NCBI RefSeq assembly: GCF_049341065.1
Contig: NZ_JBMPIX010000002.1
Coordinates: forward strand, 124,001 to 188,000
Direction of reading: 5' to 3'
Length of the DNA: 64,000 nt
Source: Pacificoceanicola sp049341065
Lineage (GTDB): Bacteria; Pseudomonadota; Alphaproteobacteria; Rhodobacterales; Rhodobacteraceae
Position numbers and translations under genes: made by a program. The stretch's first letter is position 1. Every line of letters starts with the position of its first letter. Shown in pieces: positions 7,442 through 15,922 of the stretch. The notes beneath the pieces were generated by a model. It made no database searches. It had not been told where the DNA came from and saw nothing but the letters and a program-made list of their open reading frames with translations.

Positions 7442-9319
7442 ATGGACACGTTTCTTCTAGAAGCCTCGGTTTTCCTGGCCGCCGCCGTGATCGCCGTCCC
7501 GATCGCGGCGCGACTGGGTCTTGGTTCGGTGCTTGGCTATCTGATGGCCGGGCTGATCATCGGACCGGGGCTTGGCCTTGTGGTCGATCCCGAAGACCTG
7601 CGCCATTTCGCCGAGTTTGGCGTTGTCATGATGCTGTTCCTCATCGGTCTGGAGCTGGAGCCGCGCGCGCTGTGGGATATGCGCCACCGCTTGATCGGTC
7701 TTGGCGGCCTGCAATTGCTGCTGACCGGACTAATCGTCTTTGTCGCCTGTTCGATGCTGGGAATGCTTTGGCAGACTTCCTTGGCCGTCGGGATGATCCT
7801 TGCCTTGTCGTCCACGGCGATCGTTCTGCAAACCCTGTCCGAAAAGGGGCTGATGCAAACCTCGGGTGGGCGCGCAACGTTTTCGGTGCTGCTCACGCAG
7901 GATATCGCAGTGATCCCGATGCTGGTGATTCTGCCGCTTTTGGCGACCGTCGCGCCGGTGTCACTGAACCCCGATGGCTCGATCCAACGGCTTTCCGAAA
8001 CCGATGCGCATCACGCCATGTCGCTGGTCGACAGCTTGCCGGGCTGGGGCGTCGCACTAGTCACGCTTGCCGCCATTGCGGCGATCATCCTTGGCGGTGT
8101 CTTTGGCGCACGGCCGTTGTTTCGCTACATCCACTCGGCCCGCCTGCCCGAGATGTTCACCGCCGTCGCCCTGCTGATCGTCGTCGGGATCGGCGCGCTG
8201 ATGATACTGGTGGGCTTGTCCCCGGCGTTGGGCACCTTTCTGGCGGGCGTGGTTCTGGCCAACTCCGAATTCCGGCACGAGCTGGAATCAGACATCGCGC
8301 CCTTCAAGGGACTGCTGCTGGGGCTGTTCTTCATCACCGTTGGCGCAGGCATCGACGTGGACGGCTTGCTGCGCGAACCTGTGATCATCGTTGGACTGGC
8401 CTTGGGGGTTATCGTGCTCAAGGGCGCGGTCCTTTATGTCTTGGGGCGTTCTTTCGGGTTGATCCGTCGCGGGCGCTGGCTGTTTACGCTTGGGCTGGCG
8501 CAAGCGGGCGAATTCGGCTTTGTGCTGATCTCCTTCGCTCTGCAACAACAGGTTCTGACCGAGCGTCTTGCCGATCGCCTCTTGCTGATCGTGGCCTTGT
8601 CGATGTTGATCACGCCGCTGCTCTTTCTGCTGTTCGATTGGGTCGAAAAACGGCTCGAGACCGGCGGTGAGACCATCGAAGACGACAAGATTGACGAACA
8701 GGGCCCCGTCATTATCGCTGGCATCGGACGCTTTGGTCAGCTGGTCTATCGGCTTTTGCAGAGCGCGGGAAAGAAGGCGGTCGTGATCGACCGCGACATG
8801 CAGACCATCCAGTTGATGCGCCAGATGGGCTACAAAGGCTTCTTTGGCGACCCCACCCGCCCGGAACTGCTGCACGCCGCCGGGATCGATACAGCGCGTG
8901 TTCTGGTGGTGGCGCTGGACGACCCCAAACAGGTGAACCGGCTGGTCGCCTATGCCCGCCGCATCCGTCCCGATCTGCATATCGTGGCACGCGCCCGCGA
9001 CCGGACGCATGTCTACCAGCTCTATCAGGCCGGCGCGAATGACATCGTCCGCGAGGTCTTTGACAGCGCCCTGCGCGCCGGGCGCTACGTGTTGGAAAAC
9101 GTCGGGATGAGCGAATACGAAGCCGCCATCGCGCAGGAGACCTTTTTCCATCACGACCGAAAAACGGTTCGCGAACTCGCCTCGCTTTGGGATCCCGCAA
9201 AAACTGCGGCCGAAAACCCGGCCTACCTTGCGCGGGCACAGGCGTTGGAGAGGGAGCTTGAGCGCAAGCTCTACGAGGCGCTGGAAGCGCGGGCAAAACA
9301 AGACAGCGATGCGGCCTGA
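7442..9319 (+). CDS. KefB/KefC-like CPA2 cation:proton antiporter with RCK domain
   Basis: A 625-aa membrane protein. Residues 1 to about 390 hold some twelve hydrophobic segments with CPA2 signatures (LGSVLGYLMAGLIIGPGLGL, FLIGLELEPRALW, LALSSTAIVLQTL). From about residue 418 a Rossmann RCK/TrkA-N domain begins (VIIAGIGRFGQLVYRLL, then the dinucleotide acid in VVIDRD). In the Kef family glutathione or nucleotide binding to this domain gates K+/H+ exchange. ATG 7442 is chosen because the membrane part starts there; upstream sequence codes for a different protein. Ion specificity is inferred. A terminator-like hairpin in a repeat element follows. Confidence 0.9.
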   Translation: MDTFLLEASVFLAAAVIAVPIAARLGLGSVLGYLMAGLIIGPGLGLVVDPEDLRHFAEFGVVMMLFLIGLELEPRALWDMRHRLIGLGGLQLLLTGLIVFVACSMLGMLWQTSLAVGMILALSSTAIVLQTLSEKGLMQTSGGRATFSVLLTQDIAVIPMLVILPLLATVAPVSLNPDGSIQRLSETDAHHAMSLVDSLPGWGVALVTLAAIAAIILGGVFGARPLFRYIHSARLPEMFTAVALLIVVGIGALMILVGLSPALGTFLAGVVLANSEFRHELESDIAPFKGLLLGLFFITVGAGIDVDGLLREPVIIVGLALGVIVLKGAVLYVLGRSFGLIRRGRWLFTLGLAQAGEFGFVLISFALQQQVLTERLADRLLLIVALSMLITPLLFLLFDWVEKRLETGGETIEDDKIDEQGPVIIAGIGRFGQLVYRLLQSAGKKAVVIDRDMQTIQLMRQMGYKGFFGDPTRPELLHAAGIDTARVLVVALDDPKQVNRLVAYARRIRPDLHIVARARDRTHVYQLYQAGANDIVREVFDSALRAGRYVLENVGMSEYEAAIAQETFFHHDRKTVRELASLWDPAKTAAENPAYLARAQALERELERKLYEALEARAKQDSDAA

Positions 9320-9331
9320 ACCGCGCACGTC

Positions 9332-9380
9332 TTCATCTTGTTCAAAATACCCCGGGGAGTGTGAGGGGCTGGCCCCTCAC
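9332..9380. repeat. Intergenic CCCGGG/hairpin repeat, copy A
   Basis: TTCAAAATACCCCGGGG (9341-9357) followed by a perfect 9-bp stem GTGAGGGGC / GCCCCTCAC at 9361-9380. The same pattern of a CCCGGG core, an A/T run and an adjoining GC hairpin recurs near 32.8, 36.5 and 36.7 kb. It lies just after the antiporter gene and may work as its terminator. Confidence 0.6.
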
Positions 9381-9410
9381 CAATGCCACGTCAACAAAAG
9401 CGCAACGGAT

Positions 9411-9445
9411 TGAAAAAGGGCCGCGCCAGATCGGCACGGCCCTTT
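9411..9445 (-). terminator. Rho-independent terminator of carD
   Basis: AAAGGGCCG (9415-9423) pairs with CGGCCCTTT (9437-9445), and inner GCC/GGC pairs extend the stem. On the minus strand TTTTTCA follows. It lies 24 bases after the carD stop. Confidence 0.85.
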
Positions 9446-9469
9446 CACTTTAAATCATGCGGTTGCCAA

Positions 9470-9979
9470 TCAGGCTGCGCGCAGGTCCAGAACGTCGCCT
9501 ACCTGCTTGGCGGCGGCCACTTCATCCCCACCGGCAACAGCGGCGACTTCACGGGTCAGACGTTCCAGCGCAGCTTCGTACAGCTGACGCTCGGAATAAG
9601 ACTGCTCGCGTTGATCGTCGGCGCGGTGCAGGTCGCGCACCACTTCGGCAATGGCGATCAGATCGCCCGAGTTGATTTTCTGCTCGTACTCTTGGGCACG
9701 GCGCGACCACATCGCCCGCTTGACCTTGGCCTTGCCCTTGAGCGTTCTCATTGCCTGATCCACCACATCCGGCGAGCTGAGAGAGCGCATGCCCACTTCG
9801 GTGGCCTTGTGTGTCGGCACGCGAAGGGTCATCTTGTCTTTCTCGAAGGAGATCACGAACAGCTCCAACTGGATGCCGGCGATCTCTTGCTCTTCAATGT
9901 TCACGATCTGACCCACGCCATGGGCGGGATAGACCACGTATTCATTCGGACGAAATTCGGATTTCTTGGCCTTGCTCAT
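9470..9979 (-). CDS. carD: CarD family transcription regulator
   Basis: A 169-aa cytoplasmic protein. Residues near 8-65 form the RNA-polymerase-interacting Tudor-like domain (FRPNEYVVYPAHGVGQIVNIEE), and the rest is the helical DNA-minor-groove domain. CarD/CdnL binds the RNAP beta subunit and stabilises open promoter complexes, often at rRNA and other housekeeping promoters whose -10 is imperfect. The start at 9979 has GAGGAAG ten bases upstream. It is transcribed alone, with its own promoter region and a strong terminator. In Rhodobacteraceae carD is usually next to fdxA, as here. Confidence 0.93.
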   Translation of the reverse strand: MSKAKKSEFRPNEYVVYPAHGVGQIVNIEEQEIAGIQLELFVISFEKDKMTLRVPTHKATEVGMRSLSSPDVVDQAMRTLKGKAKVKRAMWSRRAQEYEQKINSGDLIAIAEVVRDLHRADDQREQSYSERQLYEAALERLTREVAAVAGGDEVAAAKQVGDVLDLRAA

Positions 9980-10054
9980 CGTAAGTCGCTTCCTCGCAAC
10001 TGTGCACAGGCGACAAAAAGAGCGACCGGAAACTGATCTGCCTCCGTTCACCCA

Positions 10055-10138
10055 ATTATATCACTGTCAGATTACGCGCTAAACTGCACTGCAGCCCGGC
10101 ACCCTGTGCTTTTCGGTTCCATATATGCAAGCATTATA
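10055..10138 (-). promoter_or_regulatory. Candidate promoter(s) of carD
   Basis: The 279-bp gap between carD and fdxA is A/T-rich for this genome. On the minus strand two consensus TATAAT hexamers occur, at 10060-10055 and 10138-10133. At 17-bp spacing the first has only TTTAGC as a -35, and the second has a poor -35. No gene is seen in the gap. These are -10 calls only. Confidence 0.4.
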
Positions 10139-10258
10139 ACACAAAATTCGGCCCACTGGTAGCGGTCACGTAAAACGGGTTAATCCATGCAATAACAGTA
10201 GCCTACACGGCATTCCTCATGTCACGAGGCCAAGTTTTCAGTGCCGCGCCCGAATCGC

Positions 10259-10597
10259 TTAACCGCCTTCGCCCGGGGCTTCCGAAAAGTACTTGGTCAG
10301 CTTGTCGGTCTCGCCGTCGCGTTCTTCGGCCTCGGGCAGCTGGTCTTTCTTGGTGATAATGACCGGCCACATTTCCGAATACTTGCGGTTGAACTCAACC
10401 CATTTGTCCATGTCCGGCTCGGTGTCCGGCCGAATGGCGTCTGCCGGGCACTCGGGCTCGCAGACCCCGCAATCGATGCATTCATCGGGGTGGATCACCA
10501 ACATGTTCTCACCCTCGTAGAAGCAGTCCACGGGACATACCTCGACGCAGTCGGTGTATTTGCAGGCAATGCAATTGTCGATGACGACATAGGTCAT
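10259..10597 (-). CDS. fdxA: 7Fe ferredoxin FdxA
   Basis: A 112-aa ferredoxin of the Azotobacter FdI type. Cys9, Cys17 and Cys50 fit the [3Fe-4S] ligands, and Cys21, Cys40, Cys43 and Cys46 the [4Fe-4S] ligands (DNCIACKYTDCVEVCPVDCF and PDECIDCGVCEPECPADAI). The C-terminal extension of some 50 residues is typical of the class. It carries electrons in the cytoplasm; its partner is unknown. It lies 55 bp after the S4 protein gene on the same strand and is probably read from the helicase operon. The start at 10597 gives the family length. Confidence 0.95.
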   Translation of the reverse strand: MTYVVIDNCIACKYTDCVEVCPVDCFYEGENMLVIHPDECIDCGVCEPECPADAIRPDTEPDMDKWVEFNRKYSEMWPVIITKKDQLPEAEERDGETDKLTKYFSEAPGEGG

Positions 10598-10652
10598 GGG
10601 TGTCTCATCCGTCTTGAACGTGTTGGGGGAGTAGCTAGACCACCGGGCAGGA

Positions 10653-11033
10653 TCATTCAAGCGCCTCTCGGCGCGACTTTTCGAACTCGCGACGATCACG
10701 CTTGGTTGGCCGCCCCCCGCCCTCGAATTTCGGGGCCTCTGGCGCGCGCTCTTTCTTTTCAGGCGGTGCAAGGTCTTCGTACAGCGCTTGCGCCTCTGGC
10801 GCGGGGCCACGGCGCTCACCAAGCCCGAGCAGCTTGATCACCCGGACATCCTTGTCCTTTGGGAAGGTCACAACATCGTCAACGGTGAGTGCAAAGGCCG
10901 GTTTGGACACCCGTGTGCCGTTCACCCGGCAATGCCCCGCAGCGACAACCTTGGCTGCCAGCGTGCGCGTCTTGAAGAAACGCGCATGCCAGAGCCATTT
11001 GTCGATGCGGGTTTTGCCGGGAGTCTCAGCCAA
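10653..11033 (-). CDS. S4-domain RNA-binding protein (Hsp15-like)
   Basis: A 126-aa basic protein. The S4 RNA-binding fold occupies about residues 8-65 (RIDKWLWHARFFKTRTLAAKVV then GHCRVNGTRVSKPA), and the tail is rich in Lys/Arg/Glu. Hsp15 (HslR) binds stalled 50S subunits carrying nascent chains in E. coli. The start is TTG, directly after the helicase stop (TAATTG). No ATG or GTG in frame would keep the S4 domain, so reinitiation after the helicase is likely. Confidence 0.88.
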   Translation of the reverse strand: MAETPGKTRIDKWLWHARFFKTRTLAAKVVAAGHCRVNGTRVSKPAFALTVDDVVTFPKDKDVRVIKLLGLGERRGPAPEAQALYEDLAPPEKKERAPEAPKFEGGGRPTKRDRREFEKSRREALE

Positions 11034-13979
11034 TTAGGACTTGTCCTTGAGCCCCATGAGCGCGGCCGCGAAGGGATTGTCCGGATCGATCGGCTTTTCC
11101 TTGCGGGGCGGGCGCGCCTCAAAGGTCTTGGGACCACGGTCGCCCTTTGGACCACCTTTGCCCTTGGGGCCACCCTTGCCGCGCGGCTTGCCGCCCTGTC
11201 CGCGGTTTTGACCTTGGCCTTGGCCCTGCCCTTGCTGACCCTCACGGCGCGGACGTCCGCCGCCGCGACGGTTGACATTGGCGCCGCGATTGCCGCCCCA
11301 TGTGAAGGTGTAGAAAACCTCCATCTCGGGGCCAGCCAGCGCCGCATCGGGCGCAGTGCCCGGCAGGATTTCTTCTTCGGTGGTCTCGGCGATCGGGGTT
11401 TCTGGTGCGGCTTCGGCTGGCTCGGCCGACACAGGCGCTTCGCCCAGATCTTCCAGCTTGGCCACAGGTTCGGCCACATCCGCAGGTGCGGGAACCTCGT
11501 CAGCGCCGGGGACAATACCCGCCGGTTCCTCAGCGGCTGCGTCCATCACCGGCTTGTCCTCTGCCGAGGCGCCATCTGTGCCGACAACCGCGTCCACCGC
11601 TTTGACCTTTTCGCGTTCGCCCTTCTCGGCCTTGTAACCGAGGCCCTGCATCAGGTCCGCGAATTGTTCCAGCGTCATCCCGGTGATCGAGAGCATGTCG
11701 GCCTTGGCTTCAAAGCCAGCGCGGCTGTCCTCTGTCCGGATCATGTCCGCCAGACGTTCCAGCATGTCGATGCGAATCGCGCGAGCACCCGCCTTGCGGT
11801 AGCCAGCCAGCGTATAATGCTGCTCGGGCACTTCGGCGATATTTGGCACAGTCACCAATCCCGGAGGCGGCGCTTCGGGGAATTCGTCCAGACCGTTGGC
11901 AAGCGACCAAAGCACCAGACGCAGACGCGTCGGGGCGGGTTTCAGCAAAAGCGGCATGAAAATCGTGTACTGGCCGAAACGCACACCGTGCTTGCGCAGC
12001 GCACCGCGGGCGTCCTGATCCAACGCCTTGACCTCGTCGGCCACGTCAGCGCGCGGGATCACCCCCATGCCCTCGACCAGACGGAAGGCAAAGCCGCGCA
12101 CCAGACCGGACAGGGTTTCATCGTCCTGCATCTTGGTCAGCGGCTCAAACAGCGCCGAGATCTTGCGATCAATGAAATGCTGCAAGCGGCGCTCGACCTT
12201 GGCGGCGACATCGGCGCCTGCCTCATCATCGACAAAGGCGACAATGCGCGGTTTGAGCGGATCATCGCCCTTGGCCAGCTTGCCCACGGCTTGCTGCCCC
12301 CACATCAGACCGCCCTGTTCGGTAAAGTCGATCTCGGTATCGGGGGCGTTATAAAACCGGTCCGCCCGCAAATGGAAATGCGGCGCCAGCGCCTGCAACG
12401 AGGCCTGCTTGAGTGTCTTGGCCTCTTGGCCTTGCGCGTCGCGGTCCTGACGGAACCGGAACCCTTCGAGTTTCCCGACGAATTCACCTTCGACGGTCAC
12501 TTCACCTTGATCGTTTACTTCGGCCAAAAGGGCCTCCTTCTGTTTCAACCGGCGAAGCAGAACACTGGTCCGCCGATCTACAAATCTTTGCGTCAGAGCC
12601 GCATGCAGCGCATCTGACAGGCTGTCTTCTACAGCGCGGGTTGCCTCGCGCCAATGGGTTTCGTCACGGGTCCAACCGCGCCTTTGCGCCACATAGGTCC
12701 AGGTCCGGATATAGGCGAGACGTTTCGACAATGTGTCAATGTCGCCATCCGTCCTGTCGATCCGCTTGACCTGCCGGGCCATAAAATCGTCTGGCACTAT
12801 ACCAGTTTCATGCAGGTGCCGAAAGATAACGCTGAGCAGGCCCGCATGTTCCGCAGGCGAAATTCCGCGAAAATCCGGGATGCGGCAGACATCCCAAAGC
12901 AATTGCACCGATTGCGGACTGCTGGCGCGGGCAAGAACCTCGGCCTCGGCCGCCAAGGTGCGCAGGGCGCGCAGATCGTCCGCCTCGCGGGCTTTGACAA
13001 GGTTTGGATCGTCCGGGGACAGATCAAGGCTGCGGTCCAGCGCGTCGATAGAGCCGAAATTCAGTTTGGCATTGCGCCAGTTCAGTTTCTTAAGCGGAGT
13101 GAACTGGTGGTTGCAGATCGCGTCCACCCAGTCATCCGGGATCTGCCCCGTGTCCCCGGTCGTGCCAAAAGTGCCGTGGCTCATGCCGCGCCCTGCCCGG
13201 CCAGCGATCTGCGCCAGCTCGTTCGGCATCAATTGACGCATCCGCCGACCGTCGAACTTGATCAACGAGGAAAAGGCGACGTGGTCGATGTCCAGATTCA
13301 GCCCCATGCCGATGGCGTCCGTGGCCACCAGATAATCGACCTCGCCATTCTGGTACATCTCGACCTGCGCATTGCGCGTTCGAGGGCTCAAAGCCCCCAT
13401 AACCACCGCTGCGCCGCCCTTTTGACGCTTGAGTAGTTCGGCAATCGCATAGACATTATCAACCGAAAAGCCGACAATAGCCGTCCGATGCGGCAGTCTG
13501 CTTATCTTTTTCGAACCTGTATAGGATAATTGGCTCATCCGCTCCCGGCGCACGAATTCGACGCCGGGGACCAGCGCGGCAATCGGCCCACGCATGGTGT
13601 CCGAGCCCAGAAACAGCGTCTCGTGCGTGCCGCGCATCCGCAACAGGCGGTCGGTAAAAACATGGCCGCGTTCGGGGTCGGCGCAAAGTTGGATTTCATC
13701 AACTGCGACGAAATCGGCCCCCATGCCCTCGGGCATGGCTTCGACCGTGCAGACCCAATACTGCGCGCGCGTCGGCACGATGCGTTCCTCGCCCGTGACC
13801 AGCGCCACCAAAGAAGGTCCGCGAATGGCAACGATCTTGTCGTAAACCTCGCGCGCAAGCAGACGCAGCGGCAGACCGATCACCCCTGATCGGTACCCCA
13901 ACATCCGTTCGATGGCATAGTGGGTCTTGCCTGTGTTGGTCGGGCCAAGAATGGCCGCAACCCGTGCGCTCAGGGCCAT
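11034..13979 (-). CDS. Suv3-like ATP-dependent RNA helicase with Gly/Arg-rich tail
   Basis: A 981-aa superfamily 2 helicase. Walker A is GPTNTGKTH (12-20), the DExH-type box is VDEIQLC, and motif VI is QIAGRAGRG. The layout matches mitochondrial Suv3/alphaproteobacterial helicases, which work with RNA-degrading enzymes. The middle region holds the winged-helix and C-terminal domains. From about residue 790 to the end the protein is low-complexity: an acidic Ala/Glu linker, then repeated GQGQ and KGGPKGK units, a likely disordered RNA-binding tail. It lies 18 bp after the TPR gene and abuts the S4 gene. The biological substrate is not known for this family in bacteria. Confidence 0.9.
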   Translation of the reverse strand: MALSARVAAILGPTNTGKTHYAIERMLGYRSGVIGLPLRLLAREVYDKIVAIRGPSLVALVTGEERIVPTRAQYWVCTVEAMPEGMGADFVAVDEIQLCADPERGHVFTDRLLRMRGTHETLFLGSDTMRGPIAALVPGVEFVRRERMSQLSYTGSKKISRLPHRTAIVGFSVDNVYAIAELLKRQKGGAAVVMGALSPRTRNAQVEMYQNGEVDYLVATDAIGMGLNLDIDHVAFSSLIKFDGRRMRQLMPNELAQIAGRAGRGMSHGTFGTTGDTGQIPDDWVDAICNHQFTPLKKLNWRNAKLNFGSIDALDRSLDLSPDDPNLVKAREADDLRALRTLAAEAEVLARASSPQSVQLLWDVCRIPDFRGISPAEHAGLLSVIFRHLHETGIVPDDFMARQVKRIDRTDGDIDTLSKRLAYIRTWTYVAQRRGWTRDETHWREATRAVEDSLSDALHAALTQRFVDRRTSVLLRRLKQKEALLAEVNDQGEVTVEGEFVGKLEGFRFRQDRDAQGQEAKTLKQASLQALAPHFHLRADRFYNAPDTEIDFTEQGGLMWGQQAVGKLAKGDDPLKPRIVAFVDDEAGADVAAKVERRLQHFIDRKISALFEPLTKMQDDETLSGLVRGFAFRLVEGMGVIPRADVADEVKALDQDARGALRKHGVRFGQYTIFMPLLLKPAPTRLRLVLWSLANGLDEFPEAPPPGLVTVPNIAEVPEQHYTLAGYRKAGARAIRIDMLERLADMIRTEDSRAGFEAKADMLSITGMTLEQFADLMQGLGYKAEKGEREKVKAVDAVVGTDGASAEDKPVMDAAAEEPAGIVPGADEVPAPADVAEPVAKLEDLGEAPVSAEPAEAAPETPIAETTEEEILPGTAPDAALAGPEMEVFYTFTWGGNRGANVNRRGGGRPRREGQQGQGQGQGQNRGQGGKPRGKGGPKGKGGPKGDRGPKTFEARPPRKEKPIDPDNPFAAALMGLKDKS

Positions 13980-13997
13980 TGGGCCGACTTTCCTAAT

Positions 13998-14549
13998 TCA
14001 GAGCGTAACGCCCTTCACTTCGCGTTCGAGCCGTTCGAGCGCTTTCATTACGTCCTCATCATACGGCCGAATTTCAAGTACCCTTTGATAGGCCTCATAG
14101 GCAAGCGCCGGATGACCGGTCTGTTCGTGCACCGCGCCGACCCCGCGCAGCGCCGCAAAATGGTGCGGGTTCAACGCCAGAACCCGCTCCAGCGCATCCA
14201 TCGCAGGACCGTAACGCTCGGCCTGATAGTACGCCAGGGCCAGACCGTGCCAGCCTTCCGCAAAGTCAGGCGCATGATCGGTCAGGGCGCGGAAATGCTC
14301 GGCGGCTTCGGCAAATTTCTGCACTTCCAGCGCGTCGTTGCCACGTTTGAGCAACAAATCCATCGCTGCAGAGCCGGATTTTGACCATTCATCAATGATT
14401 TGCCGCTCCAATCGGTCGGCGGCGGCCGCATCCTCGGCGGCCCCGAGCTGTCGCAACAACTCTTCGGCGCGGCTTTCCGCCGATGCCCCCAAGGGTAGGG
14501 AAATCATGACTAGGGCAACAAGTGCCGCAAGGGTAAATTTGAACTTCAT
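13998..14549 (-). CDS. Periplasmic TPR-repeat protein
   Basis: A 183-aa protein with a signal peptide (KFKFTLAALVALVMISLPLGASA). It then has an Ala/Glu-rich helical part and at least two TPR motifs (FAEAAEHFRALTDHAPDFAEGW and YGPAMDALERVLALNPHH, then ALAYEAYQRVLEIRPY). TPRs mediate protein contacts; no partner is shown. It begins the same-strand run TPR, helicase, S4, fdxA. ATG 14549 gives a clean signal peptide; ATG 14564 five codons earlier is also possible. Confidence 0.8.
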   Translation of the reverse strand: MKFKFTLAALVALVMISLPLGASAESRAEELLRQLGAAEDAAAADRLERQIIDEWSKSGSAAMDLLLKRGNDALEVQKFAEAAEHFRALTDHAPDFAEGWHGLALAYYQAERYGPAMDALERVLALNPHHFAALRGVGAVHEQTGHPALAYEAYQRVLEIRPYDEDVMKALERLEREVKGVTL

Positions 14550-14628
14550 TTTGCCTGCGCTCATAGTGTGCCATCAGTGTAGCCCCTGTGCGCCGATTTT
14601 CCAGCGCACGAAACCGAGAGGATAAACT

Positions 14629-14919
14629 ATGAGCGAGACTCTAACCGCGGCCGTCACGGCTTTGAACGAAAAACTGGCGGGCGAAGGGTTTGATGGCACC
14701 GCTAAATTCGTTCTCGGCGATGAAGGCAGCCTGATGATCGATTCGGATGGCGCGCGGATTGGTGATGACGATGCGGACGTGACGCTCAGTGCGGATGTCG
14801 ACACGTTCCAACAGATTTTCGAGGGTGAGACGAACCCGACCAACGCCTTTATGTCGGGCAAGCTGACTGTGGATGGTGATATGGGCGCCGCGATGCGGCT
14901 GGCCTCATTACTAGGATAA
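14629..14919 (+). CDS. SCP2 sterol-carrier domain protein
   Basis: A 96-aa stand-alone SCP-2 domain. Motifs seen are AKFVLGDEGSLMIDSDGARIGDDDADVTLSADVDTF (lipid cavity) and FMSGKLTVDGDMGAAMRLASLLG. The fold binds hydrophobic ligands such as fatty acyl chains; the bacterial role is not settled. It starts a plus-strand run and is four bases before the hydrolase gene, so the two are very likely co-translated. The promoter is in the 79-bp gap shared with the divergent TPR gene. Confidence 0.9.
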   Translation: MSETLTAAVTALNEKLAGEGFDGTAKFVLGDEGSLMIDSDGARIGDDDADVTLSADVDTFQQIFEGETNPTNAFMSGKLTVDGDMGAAMRLASLLG

Positions 14920-14923
14920 AGCG

Positions 14924-15886
14924 ATGCTGACCTCTGCCCCTTTCCATGCCGATCTGGCCGAAGGTCCCGCACATTCGCGGGCATACTGGATCACGGCTTC
15001 CGATGGGCTGCGCCTGCGCATCGCCCATTATCCGGCAGGTGAAGGGGCACAGGGCACGGTTTTGTTGTTTCCTGGCCGCACCGAATATGTCGAGAAATAC
15101 GGCCGGACCGCCGCCGATCTGGCGGCGGCAGGCTATCACACGCTGGCGATCGACTGGCGCGGTCAGGGACTGGCCGACCGGATGCTGAATGACCCCCGCA
15201 CCGGGCATGTCCATGTTTTCGAAGACTATCAGCTTGATGTATCGGCAATGCTGCATACGGCAGCTGAATTGGGACTGCCGCAACCGATGCACCTGATAGC
15301 CCATTCCATGGGTGGCTGCATAGGCCTGCGCGCCGTGATGGACGGGCTGCCGGTGAAGTCCTGCGTCTTTACCGGGCCGATGTGGGGTATCCGCATCGCC
15401 GAGCCGCTGCGCCCCGCCGCATGGGCGCTGTCTTGGGGCAGCAAGCAGATGGGCCTGTCGCATCATTACGCCCCCGGCACCGGCATCGACAGCTATGTCG
15501 CCTCCGCTCCGTTCGAAGACAACCTGCTGACCACCGACCCTGAAATGTGGGATTACATGCGCCGTCAGATACTTGCCCGGCCCGAGCTGCAACTTGGCGG
15601 CCCTTCGCTGGGCTGGCTGCACGAAGCGCTGAGCGAGACCCGCATGCTGGCCCGCCGCCCCTCTCCAACGCTGCCTTGCCTGTGTTTCACCGGCACAAAT
15701 GAGCGGATCGTCGACATCCCACGTATCCAATCGCGCATGGCCCACTGGCCCGGCGGAAAGCTGATCATGGTCGACAAGGGCGAACATGAAATCCTTATGG
15801 AAAGCAGCGACATGCGCCAGAGCGTCACGCAACAGATGCTGGCGCTATTCGATGGCAGCGCAAGAAAGCGCGCCTTGACCGCCTGA
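14924..15886 (+). CDS. Alpha/beta hydrolase, lysophospholipase-like
   Basis: A 320-aa serine hydrolase of the monoacylglycerol lipase/PldB (serine aminopeptidase S33) group. The oxyanion strand is LLFPGRTEYVEKYG, the nucleophile elbow is IAHSMGGCIGLRA (Ser near 128), the acid may be in TGTNERIVDI, and the His is in KGEHEILME. Family enzymes cut acyl esters of lysophospholipids or monoacylglycerols. Its close coupling with the SCP2 gene suggests a lipid substrate. No signal peptide is present. Confidence 0.86.
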   Translation: MLTSAPFHADLAEGPAHSRAYWITASDGLRLRIAHYPAGEGAQGTVLLFPGRTEYVEKYGRTAADLAAAGYHTLAIDWRGQGLADRMLNDPRTGHVHVFEDYQLDVSAMLHTAAELGLPQPMHLIAHSMGGCIGLRAVMDGLPVKSCVFTGPMWGIRIAEPLRPAAWALSWGSKQMGLSHHYAPGTGIDSYVASAPFEDNLLTTDPEMWDYMRRQILARPELQLGGPSLGWLHEALSETRMLARRPSPTLPCLCFTGTNERIVDIPRIQSRMAHWPGGKLIMVDKGEHEILMESSDMRQSVTQQMLALFDGSARKRALTA

Positions 15887-15922
15887 TCTGGCAAACCACG
15901 CGCACTGCCCTATAATTGCCGG

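Noticed and set aside
11034..11350. Short GQGQ/KGGPKG unit repeats as a DNA repeat array
   Set aside because: They are the low-complexity protein tail of the helicase, in frame and not a CRISPR or satellite.
10788..12617. Plus-strand frame of 609 codons over the helicase gene
   Set aside because: Antisense to the Suv3-like helicase; repetitive His/Arg/Gln-rich composition and no recognised motif.
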